The translations under genes and the position numbers were made by a program. A DNA stretch of 64,000 nt from Haematobia irritans (taxonomy: Eukaryota > Arthropoda > Insecta > Diptera > Muscidae): assembly GCF_050003625.1 (NCBI RefSeq), contig NC_134398.1, positions 82,182,003 through 82,246,002 on the forward strand, in the 5' to 3' direction. The notes under the pieces are model-generated. The model saw nothing but the letters and a program-made list of their open reading frames with translations, did no database searches and was not told where the DNA came from. Shown here piece after piece: positions 54,659-64,000 of this stretch. How positions within the stretch are numbered: the first letter of the stretch is position 1; each line of letters starts with the position of its first letter.

Positions 54659-55660
54659 CACTGAAAAAAGTCGCGCACTCAAAAATTGCATGGTCTTCAA
54701 GCACGAAAACGTGTTTCTCTGATACAAAGATTTTTTACTTGACCAGCAGTCGATAAACTTTCCAATGAAGGCTTTTTGTTGTCATACACAGAAAAAAATA
54801 TCACCAAAATATTTCCAATTAAAAAGTTAATTGAAGTTGAAAAAATTTTCAATTAATAAATTAATTGATACAATTAACTTTTTAATCAAGATAGAAATAT
54901 TAAGTCAATTAAGTCGATGATTGAAAATTTAAAAATTTTTAATTAAAACATTAATTGATACTATTAACTTTTTAGTCAAATTCGGAAAACTAAGTCAGTT
55001 AAAGAAAGTGATGAATATTTTTTAATTTTTAATTAAAAATGTATTTCAAACAATCAATTGTTAATCCAAATAAAAACCAATTCAGAAAATAATTGAAAAT
55101 AGTTACATTTCTTAATTAAAAAATTAATTGAGTTTTGCAATCAACATCAATTACATTTTTAATTGAATCAATTAAAAAAATAATTGAAATTTGCTAATGA
55201 AATCAATTAATATTTTAATCAAGAATTTTTTCTATGACTAATTAAAACTGTGATTGATACTATCATTTTCGTGATTGAAGACATTTCAATTAAAAAATTA
55301 ATTGGATCAATTAATTTCGTGATTGAATCAGAAAATTTTTTTTTTGTGTGTAGTTAGACGAGTCGACCTTATAATGGGTATTTTTAGGTAAAAGAAAATT
55401 CGCTTGAACTTCCTAAAAATTCTGAAATAAAAATTTAAATAATATTGAAATCGGTTCTGTAACTTGACTATTAAGCTAAATCTCATAATAAAATCTGACA
55501 CGTCTTGTAAGGCTTTATTTTAATAATGCGTTTTACCATTACCATTAAGCAAAACTCAAATTACTTAAATGTACCCTAGGTGCAAATCTCCGCTTCTCTG
55601 GTTCGGAACCAGTAGCATAAAGACCAAATCTTTGCAAACGGGCAAGCCCTTTTTTCAGTG
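54659..55660 (+). mobile_element. CACTG-ended element interrupted by an AT-rich element
   Basis: CACTGAAAAAAGTCGCGC to GCCCTTTTTTCAGTG. TA precedes it and TG follows. It is a diverged relative of family A (TCTCCGCTTCTCTGGTTCGG near its end) and hosts 54786-55352. Confidence 0.78.
54786..55352. mobile_element. AATTAATTGA-rich miniature element, long copy
   Basis: ACACAGAAAAAAATATCAC to a T run and GTGTGT. The interior consists mostly of overlapping TTAATTGA/TCAATTAA words. Short copy at 36466-36810. Confidence 0.7.
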
Positions 55661-55680
55661 TGCCTATAATTTCGTTACGA

Positions 55681-56273
55681 TGGCTATAAACATTATAAAC
55701 ATTATTATACATTGGAACACAAATTTTTAAACACAATATTTTTGAGTGCAAGCATATAATGTTCATAAACTAGCATAACATGTTTGGGACATATATGTTA
55801 ATATGTTAGAACATATTATGTTTGGGACATAAAATGTTTTTAAATATAATATGCTTGGATGCAAACATATATTTATTTAGAAATAGCCTATAAACACATA
55901 TGTGTTTAGTAGCTTGGAGCGCTATTTAACAGGGAGCGATATTGAATTAAGTTGGTGGTTGTTGCTTGTTATTACAAAATTAACATTTTATTTTTCCTTG
56001 GGCAATTGATCAGCTACTTCTTTAATCCTTACAAACTGTGTGGTCCGCTGTTCAAATCCCCGTCCGGCAAAAGGTAAAATTAAAATAAAAAAAAATCATA
56101 CAATTGAATAATTTCTTCTACAATGTTTGTATTACAGAAAAATGTGCTAAGAACTAAAAAATCTCGTGGAAGTGAGAAAGATGTGGGGGAATATCCAATG
56201 GGCAGAAACAAAATTTTGAGCATTCAGGTCGAAAACCTATGTTGTTAGCACCTATATTACCTGTTTATTTTCA
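55681..56273 (+). repeat. 593-bp direct repeat, copy 1 (T-type sequence)
   Basis: Identical by eye to 58021-58613 at an offset of exactly 2340 bp. It contains the B-box half of a type 2 tRNA-like module (56030-56072). Confidence 0.92.
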
Positions 56274-56805
56274 CAATTCCATGGATTGAGGGACACCCAT
56301 AGTTAACTGAGAACCAAACCTCTACAAAATAACAATTAAATCAACATCATAAAGAAATACCATGGAAATTTTATATGACTGGGTGGTATTTGGCAATCTG
56401 TGTCCACCCACATTTTATGACTATTTGCTATTTGCAAAAAGACTTCAATGTTTACCCAAGTGCCACCACAATAAACAACAGCCTCAGAGTGTTCCACAAA
56501 AATCAAGTCAACTCAACACGGCAGGTTCGTTTGAGCTAATTTTTATACATAATTGTGCTCAAGCGGAAAATGATAGCACTTGTTCTGTTAAAAAAAGCAA
56601 AAACTTTGGCGTTCCAAAAACAAATTGAAAGTTTCTAAGGAGGTAATCCATGTAGATGAAATAATATTTGAACTAAAAATTTCCGCTAGTCGGTGATGCT
56701 CTTAAGTCATCTCATGTTTATCTTAGATGCAATCAAATAAAGTGACATTTTATGTCGACTGTGATGAACTTAATCCCAAATCAAAGTGAAATGGGTCGAT
56801 ACTCC
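56274..56805. other. No repeat recognised; contains an 88-codon open frame
   Basis: This is one of the few stretches without a partner in the window. The frame 56362-56628 (+) starts MEILYDWVVFGNLCPP, has six cysteines and a KCHHNKQQPQ segment, and ends at a normal stop. I do not recognise it. The context ACCATGG would suit initiation, but nothing else supports a gene. It might be an exon or chance. Confidence 0.35.
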
Positions 56806-57190
56806 CAGAGAAAAGAAAATAACATTTTTTTATAGCCGATTAAAATTTATTTTAGTTCATGAAAATTAGTTGATTTTAGTTCAATTTTGCCAAACGTGAG
56901 AACATTTTTCTTATTTAATTTGCTTACAATAATGACGTGAACTTAAAATGACAAATAAAGTTGTGTAAAAATGTTGTACACAATTTTACTAAATATGGAA
57001 ATTGTTCATATATTCCTAAAATGGGTGAAATTGAGTTAATAAGTTTCTCAAATGAATAAATTTTTCTTAAATTGTCTCTGTCTTGAACTTCATATAGCGC
57101 TAAAGACATTTTCACTATTTTTACTTCCATTTGTCCTGGTGATTTCCAATTTGTTCCTGGAATGATTTTTTTATTGAAATCTTGCAACAA
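56806..57190 (+). repeat. E-type repeat fragment
   Basis: CCCAGAGAAAAGAAAATAAC, TATAGCCGATTAAAATTTA, TGACGTGAACTTAAAATG and CATATAGCGCTAAAG follow the E order. Confidence 0.6.
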
Positions 57191-57231
57191 TAAAATAAAT
57201 AGAGAAACGTATTACAATTACATATACATAC

Positions 57232-57595
57232 ACTGAAACAAATATTGCCGTAAGCACAACGATATCACGACCTTAAACTAAAAATGTTATTTAAGCGTAG
57301 CTAGAATAAGAAAAATATTTTTTACTTGACCAAGACTTGATAAACTTTTCATTGAGGGCGTTATGGGTTTTTATTAAGGGTATTCCACTTTAAGACGGGT
57401 ATCTTTAAAAATTCTTCAAAATTAATCGTCATTAAATTCGTTGAGTTTTTGTATTTTTCTACAAAGCTAAAAGCTAAATAAAAGTTTAGTTGGATTCAAA
57501 GATTTTATCCTTGCCTTTGGTATTGACTCCGAGCCAACGATGCGGTTTCTTTAAAATAAAGAGATGTTTAGGGATCCATCTACACTGAAAAACCC
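57232..57595 (+). mobile_element. CACTG-type element, short or truncated
   Basis: It starts CACTGAAACAAATATTGCCG. It contains GGTATTGACTCCGAGCC and ends near a second CACTGAAAAACCC without a matching inverted end. Confidence 0.55.
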
Positions 57596-58020
57596 ACCCA
57601 CACCCAGAAAAAAGTGACCCCTTCTTTATGTTAAAATGAAGTCATTGTGAAGAAAGTTGAACTTCGTATAGCGCCAAAGACATTTTTATTTGTTTGAACG
57701 ATGTGATTTTCGTAGAAAATAGGTAGAATGCATTCCATATATTAGTTAAAATTTTCCTATATTGATGTACCACTACAGAATGAAAATATTTAACTGAATT
57801 GAATTCATATATGGAATGATTTTATTGAACTTTTTTCATTCATTTGGACAAATCTTACATATTTGTGGTAAACCTTTTACTTCAAAATTAGAACAGCTTA
57901 TCTTCGTTTTTAAATATAGTTTTATTTATTTATATATGCATTTTTTCTTCAATAAAAGACATGTTTTATTAATATATTAAATATATATACACGGATGAAA
58001 AAGACTGTTTTTCATATGTT

Positions 58021-58613
58021 TGGCTATAAACATTATAAACATTATTATACATTGGAACACAAATTTTTAAACACAATATTTTTGAGTGCAAGCATATAAT
58101 GTTCATAAACTAGCATAACATGTTTGGGACATATATGTTAATATGTTAGAACATATTATGTTTGGGACATAAAATGTTTTTAAATATAATATGCTTGGAT
58201 GCAAACATATATTTATTTAGAAATAGCCTATAAACACATATGTGTTTAGTAGCTTGGAGCGCTATTTAACAGGGAGCGATATTGAATTAAGTTGGTGGTT
58301 GTTGCTTGTTATTACAAAATTAACATTTTATTTTTCCTTGGGCAATTGATCAGCTACTTCTTTAATCCTTACAAACTGTGTGGTCCGCTGTTCAAATCCC
58401 CGTCCGGCAAAAGGTAAAATTAAAATAAAAAAAAATCATACAATTGAATAATTTCTTCTACAATGTTTGTATTACAGAAAAATGTGCTAAGAACTAAAAA
58501 ATCTCGTGGAAGTGAGAAAGATGTGGGGGAATATCCAATGGGCAGAAACAAAATTTTGAGCATTCAGGTCGAAAACCTATGTTGTTAGCACCTATATTAC
58601 CTGTTTATTTTCA
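58021..58613 (+). repeat. 593-bp direct repeat, copy 2
   Basis: Identical to 55681-56273. Divergence begins abruptly on both sides (A/T at the left, C/T at the right). The type 2 module half is at 58370-58412. Confidence 0.92.
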
Positions 58614-58911
58614 TAATTCATTATGAAAATAAATATATAAATAAATAAAATTTTGAGCACAATATTGTTTGGGAGAATTTTTTTAGGCATATAATATTTT
58701 TGGGTGCAAAATGCTTTTTTATATGTTCATATAATAACATATTGTTTTTTGGAAGACACCATTATTGAATTTGGATGCAAAAATACAAAATGTTTGGAAC
58801 TTAGACTACCCAAACATATATTGTTTAGACCAATATGCTTTCAAACATATTATATATTGGAAGAGATCAAACATATAAATGTTTGGGCAATACCCAAAAA
58901 TGTATATGCTT

Positions 58912-60346
58912 CACCCAGAAAAAAGTGCCTTCGAAACTAAAGGAAAAATTCTTCATCAATATAGTTTATCCATTTTATTTCCATTAAGGTACATTTTTGT
59001 GAGAAATAATAAAGTTTACTCGTTTCAGTAAAAAAATCCTAAACTGTAAGCAGTTAGGAATAGTTCATTAACTAGAATAAGGCATGGAATTTTACTAATA
59101 CTGTTTTCTTCGCTGGGTATAAGAATTTACTACTGAACAAGAAAATTTTATTCACCGATAACTAAGCATTCGTAAAAATAAACAAAATCCGAACTAAAAC
59201 CAAGTTTCCTCAAAATTAGTAAAATTTCTTATAAAATGATAATTGCGACTTCCTTTATAATAGAAAGTTTTTCATACATACGAACAACACTTGGCATAGA
59301 AAAATATTTTAGTTCATTCGTACTAAGAAGTATGCAATCCTTTCAAAACTTAAGGAAACACACTTGTTAGAATATAGGAAATTTTCCTATATTTCTATTG
59401 TTTACCTGTAATCGATACCTGTCATCGTAATCGACGTGTTTGGGCGTGGGTGTAATCGATATGTTTGCGCGTGGGTTGTTTTTTAGTTGGAATCGCGTTG
59501 TTGTGGTATACGGAGAGATTGTTAAAAAATAATATGGTAAAATAATATAATAAGTAACAAATAAAATATATAAAAGATTTATTATTTTAAATTAGTGAGA
59601 AAAATGTTCGTTTTTTTGAAAATAAATCTATCAATGTTCGTGATGGTGTATAAAGAAAGAAAACACCAGCAGAATAAAAACCCTTTCATTTGTCTTCATT
59701 TTGGAATCTTCAATTATCAGGTAATATTCAGTGACGCTAACCTTTTGTAACAAAAATGGTTTATGATTTTTTATATTTGTAGGTATTGAAATTGTAAAAG
59801 GAGGACAAAATCGTTACGCAGCAACTTATTAAAAGTGAAAGGTACAAGAAGAAGAAAAAATGCGTTTTGCAGTTGATGACATTACATGGAAATTGGAAAT
59901 AGTGGAATAATAAACTAATATTTCAAGGCCAGTCGATGCTGTTGATTCTTAATAAATATATTCAATATATTAATAAAACATGTCTTTTATTGAAGATAAA
60001 ATTGCTTATATAAATAAATAAAATTGTATTTAAAAACGAAGGTAAGCAGTTCTAATTATGAAGTAAAAGTTTTACCACAAATATGTAAGATTTGTCCAAA
60101 TGAATGAAAAATTTCAATAAACTCATTCCATATATGAATTCAAATCAGTTAAATTTTTTCATTCTGTAGCATAGTGGTAAATAAATATAGGAAAATGTTA
60201 ACTAATATATGGAATGCATTATACCTAATTTCTACGAAAATCACATCGTTCAAAAAAATAAAAATGTCTTTGGCGCTATACGAAGTTCAACTTTCTTCAC
60301 AGTAAATTCATTTTAACTTAAAGAAGGGGTCACTTTTTTCTGGGTG
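58912..60346 (+). mobile_element. Inner family F element, 1.44 kb, both ends present
   Basis: CACCCAGAAAAAAGTG to CACTTTTTTCTGGGTG flanked by TT (58910-58911, 60347-60348). It is the longest intact F copy. It contains the CGATA cluster (59407-59465), GGTATACGGAGAGATTG, a GTGTATAAAGAAAG TATA-like motif near 59645 and AACACCAGCAG. There is no protein domain. Confidence 0.88.
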
Positions 60347-61593
60347 TTGAAGCAAAATATGTTTGGGAGTATATGTTACAGAAGCGATTTTTTGTGAGCG
60401 TGTATTAAGAATTAACAGCATCGACTGGCCTTGAAATATTAGTTTATTATTCCACTATTTCCAATTTCCATATGTAAAGTTACCAACTGTAAAACGTAAT
60501 GCGTTTCTTCTTCTTCTTGTTCCTTTCACTTTTGATAAGATGCTGCGTAACAATTTTCCTTTCTCCTTTTACAATTTCAATACCTACAAATATAAAAAAT
60601 CATAAACCATTTTTTCTCACTATTTTAAAATAATAAATATTTTATTTGTTATTTATTATATTGTTTTACTATATTATTTTTTAAAAATCTCTCCGTATAC
60701 CATAACAATGCGATTCAAACTAAAAAAAAAAACAACCCACGCGCAAACATATCGATTACATCGATGACAGGTATCGATTACAGGTAGATAAAATAAATAT
60801 AGGAAAATTCGTTATATATTAACAAGTGTGTTTCCTTAAGTTTTGAAAGGATTGAATTGGTACGAATGAACTAAAATATTCTTTATGCCAAGTGTTATTC
60901 GTATGTATGATAAGCTTTCTGTAATAAAGGAATTCAGTGTTATCGTTTATAAGAAATTTTACTAAATTTGAGGAAACTTGGTTGTAGTTCGGTTTTTGTT
61001 TATTTTTACGAATACATTGTTATCAGTGAATAAAATTTTCTTGTTCAGTAGTAAATTCTTATACCCAGCGAAGAAAACAGTATTAGTAAAATTCCATGCG
61101 TTATTCTAGTTAATGAACTATTCCTAACTGTTTTCAGTTTAGGATTTTTTACTGAAACAAGTAAATTTTATTATTTTACACAAAAATTTAACTCAATGGA
61201 AATAAAAGGGATAAACTAAATTTATAAACATTTTTTCCTTTAGTTTCGAAGGCACTTTTTTCTGGGTGCATTGAACCCACCACGATGAAAAATATTGGTT
61301 AATTTTAGAAAATTTCGATTATTTTTAGAATACTTAACTAAACAATAGTACAGAGAAAAAATATGTTGTAAAACTTATGCTAAAATGAACTAATATTTAT
61401 TGCAAAAATTTTGTTTTAGTTTATTTTTAAAATTTTGTAAGAAATTTTCCCCAGTCCAACGATTTTTTCTTTATTAAAAGTATATCTCAAAAATATCATG
61501 AAAAATTTCAAACATATAAATTAGTTCAATTCTAACTAAAACAGAAGAAGCTTTTCGTACACTTCTCAAAAATAGTAAGAATGAACTACAGCG

Positions 61594-62016
61594 CAGAGAA
61601 TGAAGCCGACCCATTTTTGCCATCGGCGGCTGACACTAACTTTTTGCCTCCGGCGGCGGCGGCTTGACGGCTAAACCGATATAAATTGGTCAATTCGGCG
61701 GCGGACAATTATCCATTATAAAATCAATTTGAAGTTATTCCAATAGTAATGAGATTAGTTGTACAAGAAATCTTTCGATGACATTTGATTCAAATTTTCT
61801 GAGCTAAATTATTGCAAAACTAATATAGCAACTTGATACTGACGAATTTTGGGTGGAAAGGTAAACATTTTGATAAAAAATTCAACAATTATCAATAAAT
61901 TTTTCTGATTTAAATTTATATTTTTGATTACTTGGCAGCTAATTTTGAGTCGAAATGAGTCGACATATTCGGCGGCGACTGAAATCAGCGGCGCGACTTG
62001 GCGGCTTCATTCTCTG
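61594..62016. mobile_element. GC-rich hAT-type miniature element
   Basis: 423 bp with ends CAGAGAATGAAGCCG and (inverted) CAGAGAATGAAGCCG, flanked by the 8-bp duplication CTACAGCG (61586-61593, 62017-62024). The CAGNG start and 8-bp duplication indicate hAT. GGCGGCGGCGG tracts near both ends contrast with the AT-rich surroundings. Confidence 0.92.
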
Positions 62017-62059
62017 CTACAGCGTTGATAAAATGGGAATGATCTGGCGCTTAAATTTG

Positions 62060-62988
62060 TATACCCACCACCATAGAATGGTGACGGGGGTATAGTAAGT
62101 TTGTCATTCCGTTTGTAACACATCGAAATATCGATTTCCGACTATATAAAGTATATATATTCTTGATCAGTTAGAAATTCTAAGACGATATAACGATGTC
62201 CGTCTGTCTGTCTGTATGTCTGTTGTAATCACGCTACAGTCTTCAATAATGAAGCAATCGTGCTGAAATTTTGCACAAACTCGTCTTTTGTCTGCAGGCA
62301 GGTCAAGTTCGAAGATGGGCTATATCGGTCCAGGTTTTGATATAGTCCCCATATTAACCGACCTCCCGATTTGGGGTCTTGGGCTTGTAGAAATCATAGT
62401 TTTTATCCAATTTGCCTGAAATTTTAAATCTAGAGGTATTTTATGACTATAAAGAGGTGTGCCAAAAATGGTGAGTATCGGTCCATGTTTTGGTATAGCC
62501 CCCATATAGACCGCTCTCCCGATTTTACTTCTTGGGCTTTTAGAAACCATAGTTTTTATCAAATTTGCATGAAATTTTAAATCTAGAAGTATTTTAGGAA
62601 CATAAAATGGTGAATATCGGTCCATGTGTACTGATAATGAAAATTGCTTGAAACTGAGTTATAGTTTCCAGATTTTTCTTTTTTTATTGGTAATCATTTA
62701 AATAATGGGGGTAAAAATCTACAGATCAAGGCGTTATTTCATCGTTTTCTTGCACACGATGTTTATGATTCCACTAAAACTCAAACAAATATGGTTCTTA
62801 TAAATCCAGAATCTGATCTAGTCTTCATAGGTAAAATCTTTGAATTTATCTTCGGGAAGTGTACTGGTTGAACTGATCTGCTTGTCACCAAATCCTCCTG
62901 AAATTTTCACAGGAAACTATAATGTTTAATTCATGGTGGTGGGTATTTAAAATTCGGCCCGGCCGAACTTACTGCTGTATATACTTGA
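62060..62988 (-). repeat. 153-bp-family element, subfamily b, short copy
   Basis: It has the same head and tail as 49168-50890 with two units. The minus-strand frame 62320-62625 holds two 51-residue repeats with MGAIPKHGPI and FKFQ/KFQANW. The remaining five units are absent. Confidence 0.8.
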
Positions 62989-63177
62989 TTTTTTTTTATT
63001 TTTAGTTCATTTTTTTCGAGAAAGATTCATTTCGTAAATGGTAATTAAAAATCCAAAAATGTCGGAAAATTTTAGTCAATTTAAAGAATCTCAAAATTAG
63101 GAATACAATTTAGTTAAATTTTCGCACGAGATAGTTCATTTTTCAAATAAGGTGGTTTACTTTTTTTCTGTGTACAA

Positions 63178-63419
63178 ACGCTGACTTCACGCTGATGTCA
63201 CAAAAATGAGTAAACGAGTAAACGTATCCTAATTTTAGGTTGCATAATTAAAACTTTATTTTTACTTTAAAAATAACATAATTAATACTTGAAGGTAGGG
63301 TGTCCAAATCACCGGTTTTCTTAAAAGTCGTATTTCGTTTTATACCAATTTTTTAAAAGCCTGTTAACCAATTAAAACCGAAAAAATAAAAAAAATTTGA
63401 AATGAGTTTCGAACTAGGA
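63178..63419. other. No feature recognised
   Basis: Short AT-rich stretch. Confidence 0.4.
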
Positions 63420-63792
63420 TTTTATTCTAAAACAAGTACATACGGTCGTAAGTTCGGCCAGGCCGAATCTTATGTGCCCTCCACCATGGATTGCGTAGAA
63501 ACTTTTACTAAAGACTGTAATCCACAATTGTATTACTTGGGTTGGGGTAATACCGATCGGAAGGTATCTTAAAACATCTTAACATTGTCTTCTAAATTCT
63601 AAGTTGTCCAATATATACGGACAAAAAGGGTATATAGGTAAGTCTACAAATAATTACGAACCGACATGGGCTTTTGCGCGGTAATTAGAGAGTCAGAATT
63701 TAAATATGGTAGTCGCTTTATATGGGGGCTAAATACAATTATGAACCGATCAATTTTTGTGTGATTGCGCATCGATTTATCTGAGGGCTATG
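63420..63792 (+). repeat. 153-bp-family head with one unit
   Basis: ACAAGTACATACGGTCGTAAG, the palindrome TTCGGCCAGGCCGAA, CCCTCCACCATGG and later TATATGGGGGCTAAATAC follow the head-to-unit order of subfamilies b and c. It is interrupted by the mariner at 63795. Confidence 0.65.
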
Positions 63793-63794
63793 TA

Positions 63795-64000
63795 AAGGGT
63801 GATTTGTTAAGAGCTTGATAACTTTTTTTTTTTAAAAAACGCATAAAATTTGCAAAATCTCATCGGTTCTTTATTTGAAACGTTAGATTGGTCCATGACA
63901 TTTACATTTTGAAGATAATTTCATTTAAATGTTGACCGCGGCTGCGTCTTAGGTGGTCCATTCGGAAAGTCCAATTTTGGGCAACTTTTTCGAGCATTTC
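63795..64000 (-). mobile_element. DD41D mariner, third copy, cut by the window end
   Basis: AAGGGTGATTTGTTAAGAGC after TA (63793-63794), then the same 3' end and transposase C-terminal codons as 24690 and 32979. Whether it is full length cannot be told. Confidence 0.9.

Larger units (their letters stand above)
57989..60403. mobile_element. T-type element inserted in the outer F, itself interrupted
   Basis: It runs from ACACGGATGAAAAAGACTG to ACAGAAGCGATTTTTTGTG and GCGTGT. It is continuous when 58912-60346 is removed (TATATGCTT / GAAGCAAAATATG, intact at 39655-39672). It includes the second 593-bp repeat. Confidence 0.8.
57601..61268 (-). mobile_element. Outer family F element of a three-level nest
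   Basis: 57601-57988 and 60404-61268 are the two parts of one inverted F element (CACCCAGAAAAAAGTG ... CACTTTTTTCTGGGTG) flanked by CA (57599-57600, 61269-61270). The middle is a T element which in turn contains a second F element. Confidence 0.85.
61348..63177. mobile_element. E-type element hosting two insertions
   Basis: It starts CAGAGAAAAAATATGTTG and ends GTGGTTTACTTTTTTTCTGTG. The hAT-type element (61594-62016) and a 153-bp element (62060-62988) lie inside. Pairing of the outer ends is by position and similar composition, so moderate. Confidence 0.5.

Noticed and set aside
1..64000. Defence, biosynthetic or other multi-gene system
   Set aside because: No host protein-coding gene or operon-like organisation could be supported anywhere in the window.

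Overview
ORGANISM AND CHARACTER. The window is AT-rich nuclear DNA of an insect. Irritans-type mariner copies (DD34D transposase, with a terminal repeat that matches what I recall of Himar1 from Haematobia irritans) and abundant short interspersed families typical of calyptrate flies point to a muscid fly such as Haematobia or Stomoxys. This is an inference. I find no convincing host gene. Almost all of it is transposable elements (TEs), their fragments and nested insertions. No full-length protein-coding TE is present; the coding remnants are internally deleted, frameshifted or 5' truncated.

LAYOUT. 0-11 kb: a mosaic of miniature elements, a Jockey-type fragment (3.4 kb), an internally deleted irritans mariner (4.9-5.6 kb) and a tandem array with an exact 153-bp period (7.0-8.0 kb). 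11.06-19.16 kb: a giant imperfect palindrome centred on a (TA)n tract. Its arms carry the same hAT-type element with the same 8-bp target duplication, mirrored 29-bp minisatellites and mirrored tRNA-like modules. A non-LTR fragment coding for an RNase H domain sits only in the left arm. 19.2-24.4 kb: a nest made of a 153-bp-family host, a hAT-type element and, inside that, a pogo/Tigger-like element and a CACTG element, followed by a piggyBac-like miniature element. 24.7-25.6 and 33.0-33.9 kb: two nearly identical DD41D mariner derivatives with different internal deletions; a third begins at 63.8 kb. 38.7-49.1 kb: composites with paired, divergent tRNA-like modules, mixed with AACATATTATATGTTTGGG-rich elements, an RTE-like fragment and a foldback miniature element. 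49.2-53.3 kb: a second 153-bp array, then 1.2-1.4 kb elements with CACCCAG ends. 53.4-54.6 kb: a nearly complete but broken irritans mariner. 55.7-58.6 kb: a perfect 593-bp direct duplication. 57.6-61.3 kb: a three-level nest in which a CACCCAG element ends up inside another member of its own family. 61.3-63.2 kb: another nest holding a GC-rich hAT-type miniature element.

HOW IT FITS TOGETHER. Several insertion events can be ordered because the pre-insertion site is visible in another copy inside this window. The main new observations are (i) a 153-bp, 51-codon unit shared by four diverged repeat families, (ii) the palindrome whose arms share one ancestral hAT insertion, and (iii) the twin tRNA-like composite. 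All pairings and identities were judged by eye; no alignment or database search was run.
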